Origin: CALFUK01 sp964450495
GTDB lineage: Bacteria > Bacteroidota > Bacteroidia > Chitinophagales > Saprospiraceae
Reading direction: 5' to 3'
NCBI GenBank assembly: GCA_964450495.1
Contig: CAYVFU010000010.1
Location: 1 to 64,000, forward strand
Length of the DNA: 64,000 bases
The position numbers and the translations under genes are program-made. The stretch's first letter is position 1; every line of letters begins with the position of its first letter. Of the stretch, positions 17,099-26,900 are shown one piece after another. The notes under the pieces were generated by a model that saw nothing but the letters and a program-made list of their open reading frames with translations, searched no databases and was not told where the DNA came from.

Positions 17099-19099
17099 TT
17101 AATAGCTCAAGAGTTTTTTTAACGTTACTTCAAGTCTCGAATTTGCTAAATACTGAGCCTCTAGATTTTTTGCAAAAGGAAATGGTGTATCTAAACTTGC
17201 AACTCTCATAATTGGAGCATCGAGATGTTCGAATAGGTGCTCAGAAATATATGCAGACAACTCCGCTCCTATACCTCCGATCAGCGTATCCTCATGTAGG
17301 AGCAAAACTTTATTTGTCTGTTTTACAACGTCATCAATAGCATTGTAATCGAGTGGTGATAACGATCTCAAATCTAGAATGGCAATGTCTAGATTTTTTT
17401 CTTGTTGTATGTCCATTGCCCATTTGACACCTAGTCCATATGTTATAATCACCGCTTGATTGCCTTCTTTCACAACAGCAGCTTTGCCTATTTCTTCTGT
17501 ATAGTAGTCCACAGGTATTTCTGCAGTCATGCTACGATATAGCGCTTTGTGTTCGAAGTACAATACTGGATTAGGATCTTCAATTGCTGCCAGTAATAGC
17601 GCTTTGGCATCCTGAGGATTAGACGGATAAACTATTTTCAAACCTGGTGTTTTGAAAAACCACGCTTCATTTGTTTGTGAGTGAAATGGTCCAGCACCAA
17701 CTCCGCCGCCGCAAGGCATCCTTATGACTAAGTCTGCTGTAGCACCCCAACGATAGTGAATTTTTGCAAGGTTATTAACAATCTGATTGAAGCCGCATGT
17801 GACAAAATCTGCAAATTGCATTTCTATAACAGACTTTATCCCTTTTAAACTCAAGCCAAGCCCGATTCCAATGATTGCACTTTCACATAACGGTGTATTT
17901 CTAATTCTTGCTTCTCCGTATTTTTCTAAAAAGCCATTGGTTATCTTAAATACTCCACCATAATCAGCAATGTCTTGCCCCATTAAAACAAGATCTTCAT
18001 GACGTTGCATGGCTAAATCAAGACCATCAGTTATTGCTTCTATAAATCGACTATTTTTTGTTTCTGAACCAGTTGGTAAAGTAACAGTGTGAGTAGAAGG
18101 ACTGTAGAGATCTGCCAACTCATTATTTAAGTCCGCTTGGACATCGTCTTCTTTGGATACCTCTTCCAAGGCTTGGTTAATTTGAGTTTTAATCTCTTCA
18201 GCCCAAGTGTCAATTTCTGACTCACTAATGATGTTTTCAGTCAACAACCATTGTTCAAAATTGACTTTAGGATCTCGTTCAATCCAATAATCTAGTAGCT
18301 CTTTTGGTACATACTTTACGCCACTTGCTTCTTCATGGCCTCTTTGTCTAAAGGTCATGCATTCTACTAAGACTGGCTCTGGATTTTTTCTTAGTTCTGC
18401 TGCTAAAGATGAAATTGTTTCAAAGACTTCAATGATGTTATTGCCATCAATGCTGATTGATCTCATGCCATAACCAATACCTTTATCTGCAATATTTACG
18501 CATTTAAATTGCTGGTTAATTGGTGTTGATAACCCGTAGCCATTATTTTCTACCAGAAAGATAACTGGTAATTGCCAGACTGCCGCTACATTTAAGGCTT
18601 CGTGAAATTCACCTTCGCTGGTGCCTCCCTCTCCTGTAAATGCTAGACTGATGCGGTTTTCGTTTTTAAGTTTATGGGCAAGAGCTACACCTGCAGAAAG
18701 GGATAGCTGTGGTCCTAGGTGTGAAATCATACCGACAATATGATGTTCTAAGCTGCCAAAATGAAAGGAACGATCTCTGCCTTTTGTAAAGCCAGACTCT
18801 TTGCCTTGCCATTGGGCAAACAACCTAGTGAGTGGTACTTGTCGTGTCGTAAACACACCTAAGTTTCTGTGCATTGGAAAGATGATCTCATCATCAAGTA
18901 ATGCAAGTGTAGCACCAACTGATATTGCTTCTTGACCGATGCCAGAAAACCATTTGCTGATTTTGCCTTGTCTTAAGAGTTTAAGCATTTTCTCCTCAAT
19001 CATCCTTGGAAGAAGCATGCCTTTATATAATGCAATTAAGGTTTGATCCTCCAGTTTTTCTCGCTCAAAAGGGATGACAGAAGACAATGCAGTAGCCAT
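17099..19099 (-). CDS. 2-oxo acid dehydrogenase E1, fused alpha and beta subunits
   Basis: Thiamine-diphosphate-dependent decarboxylation of a 2-oxo acid (branched-chain type most likely) and reductive acylation of lipoyl-E2. The 666 aa carry an alpha part (about 1-330, ThDP motif GEGGTSEGEFHEALNVAAVW followed by NNGYGLSTP) joined by a linker to a beta part (about 345-666, FIEAITDGLDLAMQRHEDLVLMGQDI and C-terminal LIGGIGAELSAYI). In many bacteria these are two genes; the fusion is common in Bacteroidota. Its ATG overlaps the gcdH stop by one base (TAATG). The lpdA at 44.9-46.3 kb could supply E3; no E2 is seen here. Confidence 0.9.
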   Translation of the reverse strand: MATALSSVIPFEREKLEDQTLIALYKGMLLPRMIEEKMLKLLRQGKISKWFSGIGQEAISVGATLALLDDEIIFPMHRNLGVFTTRQVPLTRLFAQWQGKESGFTKGRDRSFHFGSLEHHIVGMISHLGPQLSLSAGVALAHKLKNENRISLAFTGEGGTSEGEFHEALNVAAVWQLPVIFLVENNGYGLSTPINQQFKCVNIADKGIGYGMRSISIDGNNIIEVFETISSLAAELRKNPEPVLVECMTFRQRGHEEASGVKYVPKELLDYWIERDPKVNFEQWLLTENIISESEIDTWAEEIKTQINQALEEVSKEDDVQADLNNELADLYSPSTHTVTLPTGSETKNSRFIEAITDGLDLAMQRHEDLVLMGQDIADYGGVFKITNGFLEKYGEARIRNTPLCESAIIGIGLGLSLKGIKSVIEMQFADFVTCGFNQIVNNLAKIHYRWGATADLVIRMPCGGGVGAGPFHSQTNEAWFFKTPGLKIVYPSNPQDAKALLLAAIEDPNPVLYFEHKALYRSMTAEIPVDYYTEEIGKAAVVKEGNQAVIITYGLGVKWAMDIQQEKNLDIAILDLRSLSPLDYNAIDDVVKQTNKVLLLHEDTLIGGIGAELSAYISEHLFEHLDAPIMRVASLDTPFPFAKNLEAQYLANSRLEVTLKKLLSY

Positions 19100-20304
19100 T
19101 ATTTGAAGGCGTTTAATCCTGTGACATCCATGCCTGTAATGAGTAAGTGGATGTCATGAGTTCCCTCATAAGTTAGCACAGTCTCGAGATTCATCAAATG
19201 TCTCATCATTGGATACTCGTTGGTAATTCCCATGCCCCCATGAATCTGTCTAGCTTCTCTTGCAATTTGAAGGGCCATCCAGACATTGTTTCTTTTTGCC
19301 ATTGATATCTGAGCTGGAGTTGCTTTGCCATCATTAGCAAGGGTGCCAAGTCTCCATGATAAAAGTTGGGCTTTAGTAATTTCCGTAATCATTTCGGCCA
19401 ATTTCTTTTGGGTCAATTGAAACTGTCCTAGAGGTTTGCCAAACTGTGATCTTTCTTTAGAATACCGGAGTGCGGCATCATAGCAGTCCATCGCAGCTCC
19501 TATTGCTCCCCAAGAAATGCCATACCTTGCTTTTGACAAACAAGACAAAGGACCTTTTAATCCTTGAACTTTTGGAAGCACATTTTCTTTTGGTATGCGG
19601 ACATTTTCAAAAACTAATTCTCCAGTGATCGAGGCCCTTAGTGACCATTTACCTTTGATTTCAGGTGCTGAAAATCCAGGCATATCTTTTTCTACAATAA
19701 CCCCTCGGACGATGCCATCTTCATCTTTTGCCCATACTACAGCTATGTCTGCAACGGGTGAATTTGTAATCCACATCTTAGCTCCATTTAGAATATATGC
19801 ATCACCGTCATCCTTGAGATTAGTAATCATACTTCCAGGATCAGAGCCAGAGTTTGGCTCAGTCAAACCAAAGCAACCAATAAGATTTGCCTTTGCCAAT
19901 TCGGGCAGGTATTTTCTTTTTTGCTCTTCTGAACCAAATCTATAAATAGGATACATGACCAATGATCCTTGGACAGATGCCATTGAGCGTATTCCGCTAT
20001 CCCCTCGTTCTAATTCTTGCATGATGATTCCATAAGCAATCTCATCCATTCCACCACAGCCATATTCTTCTGGTAGGCTTGGTCCTAAAGCACCTAGCTC
20101 TGCCATTTCTTTAAAGAGGTGCAATGGACATTTTCCTTCTTCCGAATAGGATTCGATTATTGGAGTAACTGATTTTTTTACCCAGTCTCTGACAGCTGAA
20201 CGAACAAGCAAATGTTCTTCAGATAAAAGATCATCAAGGGCATAATAATCAGGAGCCTCATATCGATCGGTCTTTACTTGTTTTTTATGTTCTGTTGCCA
20301 GCAT
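19099..20304 (-). CDS. gcdH: Glutaryl-CoA dehydrogenase
   Basis: FAD enzyme that oxidises and decarboxylates glutaryl-CoA to crotonyl-CoA in lysine/tryptophan breakdown. The 401 aa resemble eukaryotic and bacterial GCDH closely: RSMASVQGSLVMYPIY, GCFGLTEPNSGSDPGSM, WITNSPVADIAVVWAK and the catalytic Glu in NLETVLTYEGTHDIHLL. These motifs distinguish it from the LCAD-like enzyme at 868-2034. It sits 11 bp after gap and overlaps the E1 gene by one base. Confidence 0.9.
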   Translation of the reverse strand: MLATEHKKQVKTDRYEAPDYYALDDLLSEEHLLVRSAVRDWVKKSVTPIIESYSEEGKCPLHLFKEMAELGALGPSLPEEYGCGGMDEIAYGIIMQELERGDSGIRSMASVQGSLVMYPIYRFGSEEQKRKYLPELAKANLIGCFGLTEPNSGSDPGSMITNLKDDGDAYILNGAKMWITNSPVADIAVVWAKDEDGIVRGVIVEKDMPGFSAPEIKGKWSLRASITGELVFENVRIPKENVLPKVQGLKGPLSCLSKARYGISWGAIGAAMDCYDAALRYSKERSQFGKPLGQFQLTQKKLAEMITEITKAQLLSWRLGTLANDGKATPAQISMAKRNNVWMALQIAREARQIHGGMGITNEYPMMRHLMNLETVLTYEGTHDIHLLITGMDVTGLNAFK

Positions 20305-20315
20305 ATTGATATTAT

Positions 20316-21782
20316 TTAAAAGTAAACAGGTCTTCGGACTTCAGCAATGTATTTTGCTAAATGCAGTACTTGTTGTGTATAGCCATATTCATTGTCATAC
20401 CAAATGTAAAGAACAACACTTTTGCCATTAGGAGCAACGATTGTAGAGTGACTATCGTAGACACTACAACAGTAACTGCCTTTAATGTCATTAGATACTA
20501 GTTCTGGCTCAAAACTGTATTTTATTTGTTCAACTAGATCACCTGATAAAGCTGCTTGTCTTATAGCATAATCAAGGGAGTCTTTTGTTACTTGTGTTTT
20601 CAGATCAGCGGTGATTATTGCAAGTGAACCGTTTGGAGTAGGGACTCTTACAGCATTGGCAGTGATCTTATTTTTTAAGATCGGCATCACTTTTTCAATT
20701 GCATTTGCAGCATCAGTTTCAGTAATGACCATGTTCAATGCAGCAGATCTTCCTCTTCGATTTTTCTTGTGCATATTGTCCAAAAGGTTTTGATCATTGG
20801 TGTATGCATGCACTGATTGAATGTGGCCTTTTTCTATACCGAATGCGTCTTGCAGAACTTTTATGATGGGCACGATGGCATTATTAGTACATGAGCCCGC
20901 TGCCCAAATTTTTTCATCTTCTGGCAATAATTGATTGTGGTTTACGCCAAAAACAATGTTTGGGATGTCCTCGCCAGGTGCAGTCAATAAAATTTTGTCG
21001 ATTCCTCTAGCAATTAAATGTTGTTCGAGCATTTTTCTAGATCGATACACACCTGTATTGTCGATGACCAAAGCGTCTTTTATTCCGTATGTGGTGTAAT
21101 CTATGTCGGAAGGTTCATTCGCATGGATGATGTGAACGATTTGTCCATTGATTATCATTGTTCGGTCTTCAGCATTTAATTCTACTACACCGGAGAACTC
21201 ACCGTGAATTGAATCCATTCTCAATAAATCAATTCGCTTTTCTAATTCTTCTCTGTTGGTATCTCTCGTGACAATAGCTCTCAATCTCAGCTGTTGTCCT
21301 TTTCCTGTTTTTTTTATTATCTCCCGAGCGCATAGTCTGCCAATTCTACCAAACCCATATAGTACAACATCAGTAGGGCTACCAATCGGTATATCGTCTT
21401 TATTGATAAAAGATTCTAACTTATCTTTTAAAAATTCTTTACGAGACAACAGGTGCTGTCTGTCAGAAGACCACTCATAGGCCAATTTTCCAATATCAAT
21501 TTTGGAAGGTATTAGTTCTAGTTTCAAGAGGCCTTCTGCTAAGTTTGCAGTGTCTTTTATTTGGATTGGAAGTTTTACAAATTTTTCTGCATAGTCGTGA
21601 AAATGTAAGATCTCAGAAGGCGAAACATCAAGAAGTGGATTTCTAAAGAGGACTAATTCTACACCTTTGTCATATAGTAATTTTCCAATAGCAGAAATCA
21701 AACGAACTGCATCTTTTTTTTGTTCTACCCAGCTGTCAAATGACTTCTCGTAAGCCTTGGGAATAGAGGTACTCGTTAGCAT
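20316..21782 (-). CDS. gap: Glyceraldehyde-3-phosphate dehydrogenase, long form
   Basis: Phosphorylating GAPDH of 488 aa, about 150 residues longer than classical enzymes. The first about 140 residues are a helical N-terminal extension of unknown role. The NAD domain starts at VVLYGFGRIGRL, and the catalytic Cys lies in AAGSCTNNAIVP (SCTNN instead of the classical SCTTN). The end has WYDNEYGYTQQVLHLAKYI, as in all GAPDHs. This long form is known in Bacteroidota. It is first in the gap-gcdH-E1-gcvT operon and has a TATATTTG box 24 bp upstream. Confidence 0.92.
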   Translation of the reverse strand: MLTSTSIPKAYEKSFDSWVEQKKDAVRLISAIGKLLYDKGVELVLFRNPLLDVSPSEILHFHDYAEKFVKLPIQIKDTANLAEGLLKLELIPSKIDIGKLAYEWSSDRQHLLSRKEFLKDKLESFINKDDIPIGSPTDVVLYGFGRIGRLCAREIIKKTGKGQQLRLRAIVTRDTNREELEKRIDLLRMDSIHGEFSGVVELNAEDRTMIINGQIVHIIHANEPSDIDYTTYGIKDALVIDNTGVYRSRKMLEQHLIARGIDKILLTAPGEDIPNIVFGVNHNQLLPEDEKIWAAGSCTNNAIVPIIKVLQDAFGIEKGHIQSVHAYTNDQNLLDNMHKKNRRGRSAALNMVITETDAANAIEKVMPILKNKITANAVRVPTPNGSLAIITADLKTQVTKDSLDYAIRQAALSGDLVEQIKYSFEPELVSNDIKGSYCCSVYDSHSTIVAPNGKSVVLYIWYDNEYGYTQQVLHLAKYIAEVRRPVYF

Positions 21783-21805
21783 AAGTGATTCGATTATGAT
21801 TGGCT

Positions 21806-21813
21806 CAAATATA
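21806..21813 (-). promoter_or_regulatory. -7 box TATATTTG before gap
   Basis: The minus strand reads TATATTTG, 23 bp before the gap ATG, matching TAnnTTTG. It would drive the four-gene operon through gcvT. No clear -33 partner. Confidence 0.45.
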
Positions 21814-22025
21814 CTTGAAAGATCAGTAAAGAAGCTAGTATTCTAGACAACATCTTCCTCTATTTTAAGATTAGTAGTCTTATTGTTTTCTATTCTATGA
21901 CATGAGTGTCTTAGATTCTTAGCTCATGAACCAAGTGGGGTTCAATAGCACTTATAGAACCTTTGCGTATTTAGAATACGACTCAAGTAATATTTGCGTA
22001 GCGGTTTTTGACTTACTTTAGGCGT

Positions 22026-22136
22026 TTAGCGTTTCGTAAATCTACCCAAAAGGATCAATAAGCCGTAGAGTAAATAAGCTAATCCAAATATCACTATTGC
22101 TATTGCAATTATCAAACAAATTTTTTCAATTACCAT
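22026..22136 (-). CDS. Possible 36-aa single-pass membrane peptide
   Basis: An open frame from ATG (22136-22134) to TAA gives 36 residues: MVIEKICLIIAIAIVIFGLA at the start, then a Leu-rich stretch and a basic tail GRFTKR. Residues about 6-31 are continuously hydrophobic, with charges only at the two ends, which is what a small membrane protein looks like and is unusual for random AT-rich DNA. No ribosome-binding site is evident. Too short to name; the size recalls KdpF-like peptides but no kdp genes are nearby. Confidence 0.35.
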   Translation of the reverse strand: MVIEKICLIIAIAIVIFGLAYLLYGLLILLGRFTKR

Positions 22137-22530
22137 GATCTAAATTTTTAAGATTAGAAATTATATCTAGCGTAATTTATTTTGTTTTTATCTATCTCTT
22201 GACTTTTCTAAGAGTAAGTAATGAATACTTTAATATAAATATTACTAATATAACGATAATTCTTGATAAATGTTCCAATTATGCCTAATTGTCTTTGTAA
22301 CCCAAACATAAAAAAGTGTTAATTTGTTTTCTACTTTTGAAGTAGAAAGGATATCTGCAAACGATAATTAGAATAGATATTAGAACGTCTCAGTCGAAGT
22401 TGACGAGAAACGAAACACTGTGCTGCTTTTCCATAAATGTTTAAAGCAACGGTTCATAAACACTTTCAATAATCTTATCAAGCTTTTCTTTTATCAGAGA
22501 CAAACAATCATCACTTATTCAGTAGAAAGC

Positions 22531-23793
22531 TTACGTTAAATTAGTTTGCTTTACTTTTTCAAAATAGGAAAAGTAAAGTGTCAATGCCATTGATATTGCT
22601 AAATAAAAGCCCATAATTAAAGTCGAAACAGAAAACAGATTTTCCAACCCAAACCATCCACCTAAATAAAACAGAATCAGAAAGCCTATTAGTGTTTTCA
22701 ACACTTCGGAAGGAACGGCAATAGGATGACGATCCATTAAACTGGTATAAGAAAATATCGAAACCGACAGAAAGACAACATAGATTGTAATTAAATTTAC
22801 ATTCAAGTTGGCAATGTTCTTCAATAGATGATATAGTAATACGTTATGGACAACCAACTGAAACCAACTCCAGGTAAGCATTCCAAAAGAATCATGCGTT
22901 GCATATTTATCTCTCTTGTGGACGTCCTCAACTATAGATACAGGGTATTTGTCAATCAGATCTGCAGGTCGCCAACCAGTCGGCATAAACCAAATTTTAA
23001 ATTTGTCCATCAGATTATTCGTACGCCAAGCATCTTTGACAAGTTGCCAAATATGCATGAAATTAATCAAGATAGGATTCCAAGTATTTGCTTGCTTTAG
23101 CGTACCATAAACTGGAGGCTCTTCTTTTAGTTCTTGTTGAAAAGTACCAAACCATTTATCCCAGATAATAAATATCTCAGAAAAATTTTTGTCTATGTAA
23201 ATGTCATTTATCGCATGATGAACTCTGTGATGAGATGGCGTTACAATAATGTGTTCTAAAAAGCCCATTTTATTAATGACTCTTGTGTGATACCAAAACT
23301 GGGCAAACAAATGGAGAGGGGAGGCAATCGCTATAACCTTCGTTGGGATCCCTAACAATGCCATGGGGACATATAAAAAGAAATAAACACCTACAAATGA
23401 TGATATGGTCTGGCGCAACGCACAGGACAAATTGAACTCCTCACTACTGTGATGTATCACATGCCTATTCCACATGATATTGATCCTGTGATTGAAACGA
23501 TGCGACCAGTATCCTGCAAAATCAAGCCCAATAAATGTCAATATGTACAACCACAAGGTGGATTGAATATCAAATAAACCTATGTGGGACTCCATATAGT
23601 TGTAACTGACAATTACGATAGAAAGACCAATCAAACTCTTTAGCGTATTTGTCATGCCCGAGGACAAACTACTAATGGTATCCATGGGACTATTCACGGA
23701 TAAATTCATCAATTTTGCCACGATAGATTCTATGATTATAAGAATCACAAATCCTGGAATAGCGTAAGTAAGTACCTGAGCATAAGCTTCCAT
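22531..23793 (-). CDS. Sterol desaturase / fatty acid hydroxylase family membrane protein
   Basis: A 420-aa integral membrane di-iron enzyme. The histidine clusters HRFNH, HVIHHS and HHRVHH (about residues 98-195) are the family's metal ligands. Four or more hydrophobic segments flank them (LTYAIPGFVILIIIESIVA; LWLYILTFIGLDFAGYW). The C-terminal about 150 residues add further membrane segments (VHNVLLYHLLKNI; LTIYVVFLSVSIFSYTSL), making it longer than the minimal domain, as in the sterol-desaturase proteins common in Bacteroidota. Substrate lipid unknown. It is divergent from the T9SS protein at 23922. Confidence 0.88.
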   Translation of the reverse strand: MEAYAQVLTYAIPGFVILIIIESIVAKLMNLSVNSPMDTISSLSSGMTNTLKSLIGLSIVIVSYNYMESHIGLFDIQSTLWLYILTFIGLDFAGYWSHRFNHRINIMWNRHVIHHSSEEFNLSCALRQTISSFVGVYFFLYVPMALLGIPTKVIAIASPLHLFAQFWYHTRVINKMGFLEHIIVTPSHHRVHHAINDIYIDKNFSEIFIIWDKWFGTFQQELKEEPPVYGTLKQANTWNPILINFMHIWQLVKDAWRTNNLMDKFKIWFMPTGWRPADLIDKYPVSIVEDVHKRDKYATHDSFGMLTWSWFQLVVHNVLLYHLLKNIANLNVNLITIYVVFLSVSIFSYTSLMDRHPIAVPSEVLKTLIGFLILFYLGGWFGLENLFSVSTLIMGFYLAISMALTLYFSYFEKVKQTNLT

Positions 23794-23921
23794 AGACTAT
23801 AAATTTATTTCAATTTCATGAATTAATTCAGAATAATAGGATTTGTATGGCACGACTTATGCATTCTTTAACTGGACAGACCTGAGGATTTATCCATTAA
23901 TTGATTAAATTCAAACAGTCG

Positions 23922-26900
23922 ATGGTAAAAAATCTGATCAACTATATTGTCATTCTACTCTCCTTACTGGCGTTCAATGCAACGTCTTTAACAGCTCAGA
24001 ATTGTGCTCAAACTGCTGGTAGTATAACCTTTGCAGAGTCTCGTTTTGATACATTAACCACAAGTATTTTAAATAGAATAAACATTGTAAATGATGTGGT
24101 AGTTGTCATAAATGCCGACGCCCCAGATGCTGGTACACATACTTTAATCTTGATGGATTCAGACGGCAATATTCTGAATTTGCAAAATCTTGGTGATTCT
24201 GGCTGTAATGAGAAGTTCATTTTTGAAAACGACTTTTTTCCCAATCCATTGGAGAACACTGTATACACACTGCAAATGATTAGTATAGAAAGCTTGGCTA
24301 CTGACCTTGCAATTGGACAAACCGTAGATGGTTTATCTGGTTGTTTTGCATTGTCTACTCCTCTTTTGGTCAATACAGTCAGTTATTCAAGAGTTGTTGA
24401 GGTATCGATTATTAGTAATCAAGTTAGTGACGATCATCTAAATCTTTTCGGTGGCAGTATTGGTGTCAATTCCGTTACCAATTCAGGTCAAGTCTTTCAA
24501 TTGGACATTTGTACGATTGATACAATGAATAGAACGTTTAATGTCTTTGGAGCAATCGGACTAAATAAAAGATGGGTCATTACAGATACGGAGGGAATAC
24601 TACTTGATGTATCTCCGAACCCGTTTAGTGATTTTAGAAAGTATGTAGACCAAGTTGACTTATCATCAAATTCACATCAACTGGAAATGTTTCATGTAAG
24701 TTTTGTAGGTGCTAATGACTGGCTAACTATTGGTGACAACATAAGGGAAGATGCATGTGTAGGGCCAATCCGTAGCACAAGTGCCATTTATGAATTGACT
24801 TATGTAGAATGCGAAGATACATGCACAGATGGGTTGCTGAATGGCAACGAAATGTTTCTTGATGATTGTCCAATTGTTGAGGAGTTTGCTTGCTCTGTTA
24901 CTGTAGAACGAGAAATCTTTTGTTTTCAAGACTCTACAGGAGTCTTGCAGGTTGATGTTACCGGGGCAGATGACATGCTTAGTTTCTCTTGGAATACGGG
25001 TGCAGATACTCAGATACTTAATAATGTTTCAGCTGGATCATATACAGTGACAGTAACCAATTCAAGTGCTGTGAACACGACTTGCAATGTTGATCTAGAC
25101 GAACCATCAGAATTAGATGTGGACATAGACTTATCTTTTATAACCTCTTGTTCTGCAACTGCATCTGTGACAGGCGGTGTACGACCGTACACCTACAATT
25201 GGAATAACGGGCAGAATTTTATTACTGTACAAAATCTTTTATCTCATCCAGCTGTGACAGTTACAGATGCGAATCAGTGTACAGATACCATAAGCATTAC
25301 ACCTAACGCTTTTAGTCAAACTTGTGGTGATTGTACTGACGGCATTAGAAATAATGATGAGACAGGTGTAGATTGTGGCGGATCAATGTGTCAACCTTGC
25401 GGAGAAAATATGCAAAACGATAATCCAATACAGTTAACTAAATTGGCAAATTTTATAGATGAGAATAATGATGGTTTAGCCCAAACAGGAGAGACAATAG
25501 AATACATACTAACAGTTTGCAATACAAGCAGTGATACACTAAGACTAATCACAGTTGAGGACCCGTTAGTCACCTTAGAAGGTATGGCTTTTGATCTTGC
25601 CCCAAACAGCTGTAATGCTGATGCTTTCTCGGGTACTTATACAATCTCAGATGCTGATTTATCCATGGGATCTATCTTTAATCAAGCAACTGTATCAGCA
25701 ATGTATCAAGACAGTATCATGATAAGCGATTTGTCAGATGATCCTGATGAGGACACAAATACTGATGAGGGCAATGACGGAGAACCAGATGATCCTACAG
25801 TTTTTATCTTAGAATTAGCAGGTCCATGTGGAAGTCCGGTCATTGATACAGACAATGATGGAATGTGTGATGCCCTTGATGAAGATGACGATAATGATGG
25901 TGTAAGTGATGCAGAAGATGCTTTTCCTTTTGATGTTACGGAATCCCAAGACTCTGATGGCGATGGTTTCGGAGATAATGGAGATTTTGATGACGATAAT
26001 GATTCTGTTGACGATAGGCAGGATGCGTTCCCTCTAGACCCAACAGAAAGTCTAGATACAGATGAAGACGGTATTGGAAATAATGAAGACAATGACGATG
26101 ACAATGACATGATCAATGATAGTGAAGATGCCTTTCCACTAAATGCTTCTGAGTCAGTTGATTCTGATGGCGATGGTTTCGGAGATAATGAAGATTTGGA
26201 TGATGACAACGATGGTTGTACTGACGACATAGATCCCAATCCATTAGTTGCAGGAAACGATTGTGAAGTCGACCCTGATATGCCTCCAGTCAACTCTTCG
26301 TGTTTAGACCAAACACTTGAAGAAGATCAGATAGCATTTGGAGGAGAAATAAAAACAGAGATAGGTTTTCCTATTGATAGTGTTACCCTGCGAGTCTTGA
26401 GTACAGAAAATCTTAGTAATCCAACGTTTACGGATCAAGACGGTACTTATGTTTCAGAAGTTGTTTCCACAGGATTTAATTACGAAATACAGCCATCTAA
26501 AGAAGATGATCCTTTTCCCGGTGTTTCGACACTTGATATGTTGTTCACACAGAGACATATCTTAAGAATTGAGTTGTTGGAAACACCTCATAAGATTATT
26601 GCAGCAGATGTCAGCGGAAACCAAGAATTGTCAATTGTTGATATTATCAATATGAGACAATTGATTCTTGGTGTTATTGATGAATGGAACACTGGTTTGG
26701 CTTGGAATTTTGTAGATGCTGATTTCAATTTCTTTGACGCTGAGAATCCTTGGCCATTTGCAGATGCTATATCTAAACGTGATCAAGAGCTAAGTGATTG
26801 CAATGCAGATTTTGTTGCCATCAGAATTGGAGATGTTGACAACAGCTTTGAAGCAAGTAATGGCTTTACTGCAGAGAACAGATTTATACCAAAAAGTGAT

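Larger units (their letters stand above)
21783..22530. other. 748-bp mostly non-coding region
   Basis: Besides the gap promoter box and a possible 36-aa membrane peptide (22026-22136, minus), I see no gene, RNA or clear repeat. The sterol-desaturase-family gene ends at its right border. Confidence 0.5.

Noticed and set aside
23819..23830. TGAATTAATTCA, a 12-bp palindrome upstream of the sterol-desaturase gene
   Set aside because: Short, AT-only apart from two pairs, and expected by chance in such AT-rich DNA.
25706..26293. A 195-codon minus-strand frame, Ser-rich, inside the Asp-rich repeat region
   Set aside because: It is the antisense of GAT/GAC-rich repeats, which read as Ser/Ile codons on the other strand. 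No start signal or motif; a mirror artefact.
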